NCBI GenBank assembly: GCA_021442155.1
Contig: CM038218.1
Coordinates: 61,594,268-61,658,267, forward strand
Length of the DNA stretch: 64,000 nucleotides
Direction: 5' to 3'
DNA from: Cymbidium sinense
Taxonomy: Eukaryota; Streptophyta; Magnoliopsida; Asparagales; Orchidaceae
The position numbers were made by a program, and so were the translations under genes. The notes under the pieces are model-generated. The model ran no database searches, was not told where the DNA came from, and saw only the letters and a program-made list of their open reading frames with translations. Positions 50,375-61,427 of this stretch are shown here, piece after piece; the first letter of the stretch is position 1; every line of letters starts with the position of its first letter.

Positions 50375-51673
50375 ACCTTTCTTTTCAGGTTGTAGGCGGT
50401 GCCCGACTGCATTGGTCTCTTATTCTTTTACTATGGCTTTGTAGGTTTTTTTGATGTTCTATTTAGTTTGTGCATTAGAAATAGCATGTCTTTTCATAGT
50501 TTCTTTATAATTGGTGATTGATGTGTGGCCTGGATGCGATTAGGCTCTTAGGATAAAAAATAAATTTTCTACCCCACTAATTCATAACTAAAATTTTAAA
50601 ATAATTCATAACCTCACATAAAAAAGCTTAGGAATTAAATCAAGATAATAAAATATTTAGCAACCCCTTAGCTGGATGAATGCATATATAATATCATGCA
50701 TGTCATATTCTTTCACTCTTGCTAAGAGAGGGCTTCCATCTGTGCCAAAGAATAAAGGCTTAACCTGCAAGAGCCATTGATGGAAAGACACCTCTTTCTC
50801 TCTTGATTTGGCCCATAATCAATTTCTCATGAATTTAGACATACAAAATCCCATATCCTGTATCAAAATAAAGAGTCTCAAATTAAATAAAACTTGATAA
50901 AATTTGCATTAGATTAAGTCATTATTCTTGTCATTCATGATCAAGTCTCTTAGTGAGTGGGTTTAAAGACTTAGTTTCTCTTCTAAATAAATAACAGTCT
51001 AACCATCTTGCAAAGCATATGACTTGTCGACATGGATTTAAAGCATAGGTGGAGTTAGCTGGCTGCCACTCCAGGTGGTAATAAGTTCAGTAGTCAGGTG
51101 GTTTACTCTCTCTTGTGGAGGTAAACCATATGCCCACTTTCACTTTAGATTCAGGTCATGTTTTGGCCCTCGCCAAAGCTCCCTAGATTTAGAATCTGAG
51201 ATTGTTGTTTCTGTTTATGGGCTACAAGCATAAATCTTCACCTCTTAGGTATTTTTACAATCTTGTATTGTGAAATTATTAGTCCTAGATTTCTAAATAA
51301 AATTTCAACTGGTTTCCTAATATCATGAGTGCACCCTACTCATCCCCTTTGGTTTTGACAATAACTCTCCCCTTTTGATCTCTCCCATTTGATTTTCTAA
51401 AATACAACTAATCCTTTGATAGTCCTATCTTTGAATTATTTAGAAACAATAATCACCTACTTTAGTCGAGAGTATTCTTAAGGGATTCAATTCTCTTAAG
51501 ATGTAATTAACTATGGAGGCTTCCCTCCATAGGGAACTTAACTAACCCGATTTAAATAAATCCTGCTTTACTTTTCCATATAAAGTAAAGAAAAAATCTC
51601 TAGTATATTCGAAGACCCATCATGCCTTAGGGGTCCTTACTAGATGATTAGGTCCATTATAGGATGGTTACTT

Positions 51674-51689
51674 CTATCTCTTGAGATAG
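51674..51689. other. U5 hairpin, solo LTR A
   Basis: Stem CTATCT/AGATAG, loop CTTG, 116 bp before the LTR end. Confidence 0.6.
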
Positions 51690-52416
51690 TATACTATTTC
51701 TTAACGTAGTACCCAATCACCTCAATAAGTACATTGTCAGATTTGCATGGTGTCCCCTCACATATACACAAACAAGTAAATGTAAATCCAAAAATAAACA
51801 CCACACTAGTTTAGACATACCACATAAGCCTTAATACATACACATTAAATTAAGTCATCACTTCTAGCTTTATGTTAGGGCGGTGCATAGTCTGATGCAT
51901 ATTTTTATTTTGTGATGTATTATTTTAGACTAGATGTTAGGGTGTATGCTTCATAGACTGGATGGTAGGCCGTTATTAGCCTAATCATATTTTCTACAGG
52001 GAATTGTTCTTAAGGGGTAGCAGTAAAAATAAATAAAAATATTTTGCTTGTAGGTTTCTTAAGCCCCTTAAGCATAATCCAAATTAGGACAGGTGGGCTT
52101 GGTTGCCCATGTGCAAGGTGCTAAGTCCAAATTATACCTATAACTGCTTGGGTTGTATGATGTTTAGCTAACACTTATTTTGTAGGTATAGTGAGATTTA
52201 CTTTTCCTATTTTTAATGTAATTTTGCATTAGAAATTATGATTAGTGCTATGGGGGATTAGAATGACCAGTGAATAGAGGGCTGTCCTGGGAGGCCCTAT
52301 GATGCCTTTGAAGTGAGCACATCCAAATAAAGAAATTAAAAAGCTATGAAGATAAGAAGACCCCCATAGATCATTTATTTCAATAATTTGTAATTATTAT
52401 TTCATTTATTGAGTTG

Positions 52417-52439
52417 TATAAGGGTAGAGCTCGGCTACC
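52417..52439 (+). promoter_or_regulatory. Conserved TATAAGGGTAG hairpin, element 2
   Basis: TATAAGGGTAG, AGCTCGG, CTACC. The final C of the stem is T here, leaving 5 bp. Confidence 0.4.
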
Positions 52440-53805
52440 TATTTCTCCTTTCGGGTTGTACGGCGGTATCCGACCACACCATCTTGTTATACTTTTGCGT
52501 TAGATTTATAAAATTATTTAATATTTTGTTTATAATTGCACCATAAAAATGACATGCCTTTTTTCTAGTTTCTTTATGAATGGTGATTTAATATGTAGCA
52601 TGGATTGAATTAGGCTCTTAAGAAAAATTAAACTTTCTACCCCAACTACAACTCATAACTAAAGTTTTAAAATAACTTATAACCTTACACAAAGCCTAGG
52701 CATTAAACCAAAATAATTAAAAGATTTAGTAACCCCTTAGCTGAATGTTGTATGCTTAATATCATGTATTCATATTGCTTCACTCTTGCTAAGAGAGGAT
52801 TTCTATCCTTGGACGATAGGGGAAGACTTGACCTTTGAGGGTCTCCTCTGTGGTGGAAAACACCTCTTTCTCTCTGATTTAGCCAATAACTTCATTTTAA
52901 TATGCATTTATACATATAAAAATTCTATGGCCTTTGTCAAAATGAAGAGTCAAAATTAAATAAAAATTGATAAGATTTACATTAGACTAAGTCCTTACTC
53001 CTACCACTCATGCTCTAGTCTCTTAAGAAGTGGGTTTAAGGACTTTAGTTTCTTTCTAAATAATAATAACCTAACCATCCTGCAAAATCATATGAATTGA
53101 CCACATGGGTTTAAAGCATAGGAAGAGTTAGCTGGCTGCCACTCTAAGTGATTATAAGTCCAGCAGTCAGGTGATTTACTCTCTCTTACGGAGGTAAGCC
53201 ATATACCCATTTTCACTTTTATTTAGATCATGCTTTAGCTTTTTCCAAAGCTCCCTAGATTTAGGATCTGAGGTGGCTGTTTCCTTTGGGCTACAACATA
53301 AATTCTCACCTCTTAGGCATTTCCACAATCTTCCATTATGGGATTATAAACCTAACAATCTAATAAAATTCAACTCAAATAAATTATCCTCCTCAATTTC
53401 AAATATTTAAAGCCCAACTATAGGATAGATTTTAATTTCCACTAGGTTTCCTAGTATCATGAGCATTCCCTACTCATCTCCTTTTAGTTTCAATAATAAG
53501 TCTCTCCTTTTTGATCTATCCCATTTAATTTTCTAACATAGCCAATTTATGGATAGCCTTATCAATGAAATCTTTGGAGATAATAATTGCATACTTTAAT
53601 CGAGAGTATTCCTAAGGAATTCACCTTCCTTAGGATGTAATTAACTATGGGGGCTTGCTCCCATAAGAAACTTTAGAACCCGGTCTAAATAAATACTACT
53701 TTATTCATCCATGTAAAGTAGAGGAAAAATATCTGGTATATTTGAAGACCCATCATGCCCTAGGAGTCCTTATTAGGTGATTAGGTCCATTGAAGGGTGA
53801 TTCCT

Positions 53806-53821
53806 CTATCTTTTGAGATAG
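53806..53821. other. U5 hairpin, element 2
   Basis: Stem CTATCT/AGATAG, loop TTTG, 96 bp before the LTR end. Confidence 0.6.
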
Positions 53822-53925
53822 TATATCATACCTCAATGTCATACTTGATCACTTCAATAAGTACACCCTCAGATCTGTGTAGTTTCCACCATATATATGT
53901 CGAAAATAATCACCACAAATTTTTA

Positions 53926-53943
53926 TGGCGACTCCACTAGGGA
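53926..53943 (+). other. Primer-binding site, tRNA-Arg type (element 2)
   Basis: TGGCGACTCCACTAGGGA, eight bases after the LTR end CACCACA. This is close to the tRNA-Arg primer site of Ogre-type elements (one G to A change near the 3' end). With the 34862 copy it fixes the LTR/internal boundary in both elements. Confidence 0.8.
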
Positions 53944-54399
53944 AAGTTCCTCTCTCCATATCTAGTAGACAATTGTTGTCTCCAAACATCGATAGTGGAC
54001 TTATGTTTTACATAAGCCCAAGACTATCTTTCTTTCTGTTGGCACTTAGCTTATTTCATCTTTAAATAAAGTTAGCCAACATTCTTTAGGTTTTAGGACC
54101 TCACTCCATGTAAGTCTTGAAACCCCTATTAGGTTGCCCAATAGGTTAAAAATAAATCAATCAATAAAAGGAGATGACTAAAATTGGAATCTTTTTACCA
54201 CTAGCTTGGTGAGACAAGGTTCATTTCATACTTAAAGAAATTGTCAATAAAAATTCAAACAAAATAAATAAAGTCTTTTTACAAAACTATAAAATTTTTT
54301 AAAAGCACTCTTTTAAAATAAAATCATACACTTCATATCATATAAAAATTATAAAATATAAAATTTTCAAATCTCTTTTCAAAATAATGAAAACAATCA
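53944..54399 (+). other. Proximal leader of element 2
   Basis: Untranslated leader homologous to 34880-35429. It contains AGTAGACAATTGTTGTCTCC and TTAGGTTTTAGGACCTCACT. No coding frame. Confidence 0.6.
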
Positions 54400-56070
54400 A
54401 CCTTCATTTAACCTACTTAAATTTGTTAAATGAGGATTGCCCTTTTAAATAAAAATACATCATTAAAATCTTTTTGTTGCAAAATAAAATTTTCAAAAGC
54501 ACATCTTCAAAATAAAAACAAAATAATAAACTCCATCTAACATGATCCTACTTGTTAAATGAGAGTTCCCTTCTGAAACCAAAAGCAAAATATGCTTGAA
54601 CTCCATTTAAAACATTCATATGCTGTTAAGTAGGAGTTCCCTTTTTCAAATTAAAATCAAAATCTGAACTTCACTTAATATACCCAAATTTATTAAGTGA
54701 AGTTTCTCTTTTTCAAAATTGAAATCAAAATATATTTGAACCCCATTTAACACATTCATATGTTGTTAAGTAGGAGTTCCCTTTTTTTCAAAATTAAAAT
54801 AAACATATGAACTTCACTTAATACACCCAAATTTAATAAGTGAAGGTTCCCTTTTTCAAAATCAAAATAAAAATATATTTGAACCCTAATTAACACATTC
54901 ATATGTTGTTAAGTAGGGGTTCCCTTTTTCTCAAATTAAAATCAAAACATGAACTTTACTTAATAAACCCGAATTCATTAAGTGAAGATTCCCTTTTTTG
55001 AAATTAAATCAAAATAAGCAAGCACTTTTGAATTCCATTTTAATACACCCATATTTGTTAAATGGAAATTCAATCCCCAAAATCAAAACAAATCCACAAA
55101 CACATAAGTAAGTTCCATCTAAACATACTCGAATTTGTTTAGCATGGAACTCACTTTCAAACCATCAAAGCACAAGCACATATATTTGAACTCTATTTGA
55201 CATACCATATTTGTCAAATGAGAGTTCCCCCCTCTTTTCTAAAAGAGGGATTACATCAATACAAATGAAATACACTTGGCTCCAACTTAATATACCAAAC
55301 TTGTTAAGAGAGAGCCTCATTTTCAAATCAACACTAGCATACCAAATTTGCTAAATAATGTTGACATTTTCAAACCAAAGCAACAAACATATATCAATCA
55401 CATTTGGCCTCCACTTAACATAAGAGAGCCTTATTTTCAAATCAACACACTTGGCCCCTATTTAGCATGCCAAATTTTCTAAATAAGGGTCACATTTTCA
55501 AACCAAAGCAATAAACATATATCAATCACATTTGGCCTCCAGTTAACATACCAAAATTATTAAGTGAGAGTCTCATTTCAAATCAAACATACATCACACA
55601 CATAACAAACAATCATCACAAGCAAAGATATTTTCACAAAAATTTCAAACATAAAATTGAAGATCCCCCTAGCATATCAAATTTGCTAAGTAAGGGTTTT
55701 CCAAATCAAATTTCCAAAACATGCAACATATATTCAAATCAAATTTTCAAACAAGACATACAACACATATATGTTTCCAAATCTCTCCAAATATTTGAAC
55801 CCCGCTCAACCTACTTAAATTGGTTGAGTATGGGTTCTAAATCAAAATAATATGGCAAAAACTCCCTTCACATCCTAAATCTCTACATTAGAACCTCATT
55901 TAGCATACCTAAATTTATTAAATTGGGGTTCTAATTCAAAAAGACAAATCAAATCAATAATTCAAGTTAACATCAAGGCTAAAGCTTATCCTCAAATTCT
56001 ACAAATCTCTCCATGCAATTTGAACCCCATTTAACATAACCAAAATTGTTGAAATGTGGATTTCGACTCA
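54400..56070 (+). repeat. Leader hairpin-repeat array, element 2
   Basis: About 20 units of the same hairpin design as 35430-37005. The best is ACTTCACTTAATA/TATTAAGTGAAGT (54668-54680 with 54691-54703), a perfect 13-bp stem with loop TACCCAAATT. Others: CATTTAAC/GTTAAATG (54405-54432), GTTCCATCTAAACA with TGTTTAGCATGGAAC (55112-55150, one bulged base). Between 54535 and 55000 two unit types alternate: one with loop CATTCATATGT-like, one with TACCCAAATT-like, so a two-unit higher-order repeat was amplified here. Spacers again read TTTTCAAATCAAA. Confidence 0.8.
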
Positions 56071-56474
56071 AGATCAAAAGATAAAATAAAGCAATAACAA
56101 TTTAAGCAATCAAAGGAAAGCGATGCCACGCGTCTCTCAAGACAAAAGAAGGTTAGGATATTGCCTTATCCTGAACCTCTAAAAAAGTAGTTTCTAAAAT
56201 AAAAAAAACTCCCTATACAGGTGCCTGAGGCAGCTCAAAACCCTAACATCAAGGAAGGTTTGTAAGTTATCAAAGATAACTTAAAGAAGGTGACAACCCA
56301 GCAGCAGCAACAGTAGCTCACCATACTTGCCCGGGATAGTTCAATAGCTCAACCATCGTCCGAGTCCATCACTCCATCCACCATTGCAGCTACTTCTTCT
56401 TCAACTAGCTCCTTTTCTACTATCAGGATCTTGTATCATGAGAAAAGGGCATTAAATCCCTTAATTCACTAACT
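56071..56474 (+). other. Degenerate region between leader and protease frame, element 2
   Basis: No sustained open frame. It carries CAGCAGCAGCAACAG (56300-56315) and serine/proline-rich readings that might be remains of gag or of the upstream ORF. At this point a complete Tat/Ogre-type element would hold several hundred codons of the extra ORF and gag. Here almost all of it is missing, so a deletion between leader and gag end is the simplest reading. Confidence 0.45.
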
Positions 56475-57657
56475 TTGTTGGATTTCTATCCTATACCTCC
56501 ACCCAAAAAGAAATCAATGAAGAAAGGATATTTTACTTACATCTTGTCCACCTATAATACTTTAGGATTTATTCCTATTAAAAACTCTCCAAGTCTAGAA
56601 AATGATAATAATAGCTTTAGTCATTTCAATCCACTCTCTTCTGATTCGAAATCAAACTTTCCTTTTTAGAATCAATCGAGTTCACCTCTTGAGATTGACT
56701 TGGAGTCAACTGACTCTGAGGATCCCATAGGAGAAGCTGTAGGTATGCCTGATGAGAAGGTAGAACTTTCCACAAGCTCACCATTCCATGAAGTCACTGA
56801 AGTCAACTTACGTAGTAGCAAAGTTCTACCTCTTAGGGTAGCACCTTAGGATAAGGGCAAACAAGTCCTTGGTTATAGTGAGCAGATAGCCCCTCCACAG
56901 GATGCTCCACATATGGATATGATTATGGAGGACCAAGTAAGAGTTGATTACAATGTCCTAGCACACCTTAAAAAGTTGTCAGCTAAATTAAGCATATATG
57001 ACGCCCTTATCTTATCCAAGGAGATGAGGGAATCTCTAATCAAGGCTCTACTTGATCCATAGATATGCTTCGCTCAACTGACCACTATTGAAGAGGAGTC
57101 ACAACACTCGAGAGATAGCTCAGGAGTTACATTTAGTGGGGAAGACCTACTTCTAGAGATAACTGAGCACAACTACCCTCTTTATATTACAGTAGATATT
57201 GACACATACATGCTATCTAGAGTTCTGGTTGACCAGGGTGCGTCAGCCAATATTGAGTCTAAGAACCCTTGCCTACTTGAGAATTGACATCTCCAAACTC
57301 TAAAAAGAGAGGATGATGTTGAGAAGATCTAATGAACAAGATAAGAGGGTCTTAGGTTCTATAGTGTTGCCACTAGAGATAGATGATTGGGAGACTGAAG
57401 CCAAGTTTCACATCATAGACTTGGATACATCTTTCAACACTTTGATTGGGAGACTGCATATACATGAAAACAACATAGTTCCATCATCTTTATATCAGTG
57501 CATGAAGTTCATGAGAGATGGGATTGCGTATTATGTCAAAGGAGATCTCAAACTATTCACAGTTCATGAGGTCGGGATATATGAAGATGCAGCCTATTTC
57601 CTTCCCCAAAATAAAAAAATCCACTCTTGTGAGATTATTCAATATCCCCATGAGTGA
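56475..57657 (+). pseudogene. gag end / aspartic protease remnant of element 2
   Basis: One frame reads from 56475 to 57287 through in-frame stops at 56667, 56847, 57060 and 57285, then a shift leads to the open stretch 57313-57657. Recognisable parts: a Pro/Lys-rich start with GFIPIKNSPS; YDALILSKEMRESLIKALLD before the protease; then HNYPLYIT and SRVLVDQGASANI, where D-Q-G-A-S occupies the place of the D[T/S]GAS active site of retroviral-type proteases. After the shift come LGSIVLPLEIDDWETEAKFH and DTSFNTLIGRLHIHENNIVP, typical of the pepsin-like fold after the active site in Ty3/gypsy proteins. Four stops and one frameshift make it non-functional. Identification as protease is from motif memory, not a search. 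Confidence 0.75.
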
Positions 57658-58522
57658 CAAAAAGAAAGGAAAAAGAAAGAAAAAGAAATAGAAATAGAAA
57701 AGGAAAAAAGAAATAGAAAAAGAAAATAAAAGGGAGTGAGAAATGGACTCTAGGGAAGATATATAGCCTAACATTAGATTCCACCCATAGCTCATTACTC
57801 CATTTGAACATATGGGTTGGATGACCCGACCTCCACCAGGCAGAGGCAGAGGACAGTTCAAAGGCAACCCCTGAGGTGGAAAGCCTCCCTATTGGCCACC
57901 CAATAAGAGGTATATCCCAACCATCAGGAGTACACTTGCTATCCACATAGACTTAGAGTCTAGTTCAGAGGATGAGTCTTATGTGGTTAGCACACCAGCC
58001 AGTTCTTCTCAATAGTAGGTCCTTTTAGAGGTGACACTCGACATCAAGACCATGCTCCAAAGCATAAATGCATAAATGTATGTGCATGTGAAGCAGTCGG
58101 TTGGGAACCTTAGCTCTAAGACCACTTTCCTCTCAAAAAGTTGAGGGTTTGGTAGTTAAGGAAGCCCTTAAGTCATCTACAAATATGAAGACTCATAGGT
58201 TCTTTCTGGGAGCATCAAGTCAAGAAGCTGATGTAGAACTTGAGAATGATTTATATAAAGATTTAATAGAATTATCTTTTGATTCATACTCACCATGTGT
58301 TCTGAACTTAGCAAAGAAGAGATTAATCCCATATACTTGGTCAAAGCACAGGTCAGACTATTTCAAAAGAATATGGAAGAATAAATGCAAGAGCTCTCAA
58401 TCAAGATAAGAATTAGGGTTTGGTATAGTGGGCCCAATCGATGATGATAATTATTGCCTAGTCATCACCAATCATTTGAAATTTGATAGGTTCTTTCAAA
58501 TCATGCTAACTCATATGAGGAG
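57658..58522 (+). pseudogene. Protease-RT linker of element 2
   Basis: Broken coding DNA between protease and RT. An A/G-rich run encodes K/E (57661-57730). Then comes a reading MTRPPPGRGRGQFKGNP with stops (from 57821), followed by the acidic IDLESSSEDES near 57950. A 102-codon open stretch 58101-58409 contains EGLVVKEALKSST and NDLYKDLIELSFDSYSP. Tat-type elements have a long, poorly conserved linker of this sort. Frames change at least twice. The minus-strand ORFs here (57553-57946) are the antisense of the purine run and are not genes. Confidence 0.55.
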
Positions 58523-59693
58523 GTGTGCTTAAAAACTTCAAATGATCCAAATGACATTAAAGTCAAAGATGCACCACCAAAATTTGAAGAGGAGATCAGG
58601 TCAACCATCGATGAGCTCAAAGAAATCAACTTAGGAATTGAAGATAATCCACGTCTGACATACATCAGTTCTTTGCTAAACCAAATTAAAATTGATGGCT
58701 TAGTTAAGCTGTTGACTGAGTTTAAGGACTGCTTTGCATGGAGTTATGAAGAGATGTCTGGTTTATCTCCTAACATCGTAGTCCACAAACTAGCAATAGA
58801 GCCTAGTGCTAACCTTATCAAGCAAGCTCTTAGACGCATGCGATTAGATATTGAACAGTAGGTCATTTCTGAAATCAAGAAATTGATCGAGGTTGGCTTT
58901 ATCAGGGAAAAAAATATCCCATCTAATTTGCCAGTGTCATCCAGTTAAGAAAAAGAATGGCCAAATTTGTATATGTGTTAATCTTAGGGATCTAAACAAG
59001 GCATGTCCAAAAGATGAATTCTGACTACCGATACCTGAATGGATAGTAGACATTGCCTCATCTCATGCAATCTTCTCTTTCATGGATGGCTTATCTGGAT
59101 ATAACCAAATAAAGATAGCCCCTAAGATGAAAGAAGCACTGCTTTTCGAACCCCGATTGAAATATTTTTCTATAGGGTCATGCCTTTTAGCCTTAAAAAT
59201 GCCAGTGCTACTTACCAGTGGGGTATAACTCAGGTCTTCGATGAACTCATTCATCATCAAGTTGAATGTTATGTCAATGATCTCGTAGTCAAAATTAAAG
59301 AAAAGGAAGACCATCTCTTTGACTTTAGAGTAGTTTTTGAATGGTTAAGATAATTTAACCTTAAAATGAATCTCCTAAAGTGTACATTCAGAGTAGCATT
59401 AGAGAAATTCCTTGGGTTTGTTGTCTGACACCGAGATATAGAAATTGATCCTGAGAAGATCAAGGAGATATTAGAAATGACACACCTTAAAAGTCTAACT
59501 CAACTCAGATCATTCCAAGGGCGGTTGACATATCTAAGAAGCTTCATTTCCAACCTACCAGGAAGATGTCAGTCATTCTCAACACTTGTCAAAAAGGACA
59601 CCAAGTTCAAGCAGGATGACAAGTGCCATCATGCCTTCAAAGATATCAAGCACAACCAGATGATGCCACCAATTCTAGTAGCCCCTATTCCAA
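58523..59693 (+). pseudogene. Reverse transcriptase remnant of element 2, truncated
   Basis: Pieces in three consecutive frames: 58523-58930 (stop at 58859), 58938 to about 59140 (stop within KDEF-LP), and about 59150-59693 (stops near 59350 and 59427). Visible in order: LTEFKDCFAWSYEEMSGLSP and VVHKLAIEP; EIKKLIEVGFIRE; KKNGQICICVNLRDLNKACP; SFMDGLSGYNQIKIAP (motif A Asp kept); GSC/MPF-type LKNASATYQ; YVNDLVVK at 59270, where the catalytic Y-x-D-D has become Y-V-N-D; EKFLGFVV; DPEKIKEILEM, GRLTYLRSFI; then HHAFKDIKHNQMMPPILVAP from the connection region. It ends where the next LTR starts at 59694, so RNase H and integrase are absent. It is inactive by stops, frameshifts, the catalytic change and truncation. 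RNA-dependent DNA synthesis would have been its role in the element's life cycle. Confidence 0.85.
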
Positions 59694-60166
59694 TGTTTAC
59701 CTCACTTTTGGAGTGAGCGCTCAACCTCCTCTTCTTAGACTTAGGACTCTTCTAGACACTAAGAGCTCCTTAGTCATAAGGCACTTCTAGTGATTAGGTG
59801 AACACTTAACCTAAGAGACTTAGAAGGGTTAATCATAGGATTAGGTCATGCCTTAGGACTTAAGGAAATCATCTACCCTATAGCCTAAACCCAATCCACA
59901 TGCACTTTCTCAAATCGAACCCATATTCAATTCTTAAATAAAACCTCAAATTAAAATTCAAATTCCAAATCTAATTCCAAATTTTTCTCCAAATGATTGA
60001 AACTCAAAATCAAATTCAAATCCTATGACCCTTCCTAAGCCATATGAACCACATTCATAAGCTTAGCCAAAACTCCTTTAAATCAAATCAAATTTAATTG
60101 ATTTCTTTATAAATCAATTATTCTTTTATTTATATTCACAAATATAAATGAAATCTATATCCAAGT
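59694..60166 (+). mobile_element. Element 3: subfamily A LTR start
   Basis: It begins TGTTTACCTCACTTTTGGAG (the usual TGTTGACC with one change) after TCCAA (59689-59693). It continues for 473 bp of A-type LTR, including the U3 hairpin near 60130-60152, and is then cut at 60167. The remainder of element 3 would lie beyond the window. Whether it is a solo LTR or a full element cannot be told. Confidence 0.75.
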
Positions 60167-61427
60167 TGTTGACCTCATTTTTGGATGAGGTTAATTTAGC
60201 AATTAGGAGATCTTAATCTTAAATAGGATTTTCCTAATTTAATGCTTAGAATACTATGCTTAGTGACCTAAGGAAGTCACCTTGGGTTAGACCTAACCTA
60301 TTTGGCTTAGGTAGGATCAACTTAAGCATCCAATATGAATCAAATCAAAGAAATTTACAAAATAAAATGGAAAATCAAAAATAAATCTAAAGTCAAATCT
60401 AGTTAACCTAGGCTTGACTCAGATGGGACCCACTTGGTCAAAAGTCAACCCACCAAAAATATGGCCAAATTAAATCATTTCAAACATTCAAAATGATTAA
60501 ATAAACATGTTTGATTATAATTATAAAGATATTTGAGTGCATCTAGATCTAGATTAGGCTAATTAACCACTTGAGTCAAAATAGCCTAAATAGGTCATGT
60601 TGAACTCAAACTCAAAGAAAATCAAAATAAACCCAAGATGATTGTCCTAAATCTTTTGGAGATGATGATGAGCATAACCCAATTCTCCATTGGGTGTAAT
60701 TGGGTCAAATGAGTCATTTGAACTATGTGAAATTAAGATTAATTCACTTAACCCCATTTTGGTTAAGTGAGTTAAATAAAAAGAAATTAATGGGGAAGCA
60801 ATTAAAACATTTTAGGAACTTTGATTAACTCCTAATAAAACCCCTTAATTACTTCATGCTAAGCTCCAAAGGGGAAGAAGCCAAATGCAAAGTCAAAGGG
60901 AAGAAGGCAAAATTCCTTTTGCCCTCATCATCTCCCCACCTCTTCCTTAAAAAGCACTTGTAATGCAAAGAGGAGGGTGACAAGAAGAATCCAAGCTTTA
61001 CCCATCCCTCTGGCCAACCAAAAAATAAAGAAAAAAAGGCATATAACTCAAGGCCAAGGGAGAAAATGACATACACACAACCTCAAGCCCAATTGAGCAT
61101 CCCATTACCTTCACCAGTGAAAACCGAAACCAAACCACCCTTCCCACACTTCCCAAGCTGCCGAAAAGTTGGAGAAGCATCAAAGTCAACATGTAGGAGG
61201 CACACCTTGGTCCAGGGAATGATCTAGAGCAAATTAGCTCAATTCCTTTGGCACAAGACCTTCTCTTGAAGCTTTGGAGCTAATTGAATCAATCCCTTCG
61301 CTCAATACCCGAGGAAATGAGGTACGCCATTAAAACACTCTCATTTTCTTTGGAGCTTTCGATTTTGGTAATTTTCAATAAAAACTTGATCTCTAATGAG
61401 ATCAAGCCATATAGGATCATAGGATCT
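60167..61427 (+). mobile_element. Divergent LTR start (subfamily C)
   Basis: It begins TGTTGACCTCATTTTTGGAT after CAAGT (60162-60166), then departs from both A and B: GAGGTTAATTTAGCAATTAG follows instead of the usual GAGCTCTCAAC block. It has a much shorter U3: the gene-like CG-richer module ending GAGGTACGCCATTAAA (61318-61335), which lies about 2.6 kb into LTR B (near 17335), comes only 1.15 kb after the start here. It is cut at 61428. ORFs on the minus strand at 60849-61192 are short and without recognisable domain. Confidence 0.6.

Larger units (their letters stand above)
43591..51805 (+). mobile_element. Solo LTR, subfamily A, 8.2 kb
   Basis: It starts TGTTGACCTCACTTTTTGAG and ends AAACACCACA. 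It is flanked by TTAGT (43586-43590) and CTAGT (51806-51810), a 5-bp target duplication with one change. The paralogous site in element 1 (AAAACCTAGTTAGGACATAC near 24955) shows what the empty site looked like. There is no primer-binding site or coding region, so it is a solo LTR. It contains U3 hairpins (44355, 44521), the TTGACC zone, the GATGTGACAACTTAAATAGC module with a G-box (47034-47041), two GTCTGGACA repeats, the TATA hairpin (50351-50374) and the U5 hairpin (51674-51689). ORFs are all short. Confidence 0.92.
51811..53917 (+). repeat. Element 2 5' LTR, segment 2 (3' end)
   Basis: It resumes with TTAGACATACCACATAAGCC, matching 24962-24985 of element 1, and ends CACCACA at 53917. It holds the TATA hairpin (52417-52439; the last stem base pair is lost) and the U5 hairpin (53806-53821, loop TTTG). 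Confidence 0.85.
37493..59693 (+). mobile_element. Element 2: giant Ty3/gypsy (Tat/Ogre-like) retrotransposon, 5' part
   Basis: Inserted into the ORF of element 1 after GCTAT (37488-37492, the expected left target-site copy; the right one is outside the window). The 5' LTR is 37493-43590 plus 51811-53917, about 8.2 kb without the solo LTR nested in it. Then come a primer-binding site (53926-53943), hairpin leader (54400-56070), a stop-ridden gag-end/protease frame (56475-57657), a linker and a reverse-transcriptase remnant (58523-59693). It is broken in the RT connection region by another LTR at 59694. RNase H, integrase and the 3' LTR are not in view. The gag region is far too short for a complete element. 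Confidence 0.85.

Noticed and set aside
57553..57946. Two overlapping minus-strand ORFs of about 104 codons with Phe/Leu-rich runs
   Set aside because: Antisense of the A/G-rich linker of the retrotransposon; the hydrophobic run is compositional, not a membrane protein.
60849..61192. Overlapping minus-strand ORFs of 64-75 codons with hydrophobic stretches
   Set aside because: Short, overlapping and inside LTR subfamily C; no homologous frame in LTR B at the matching place.
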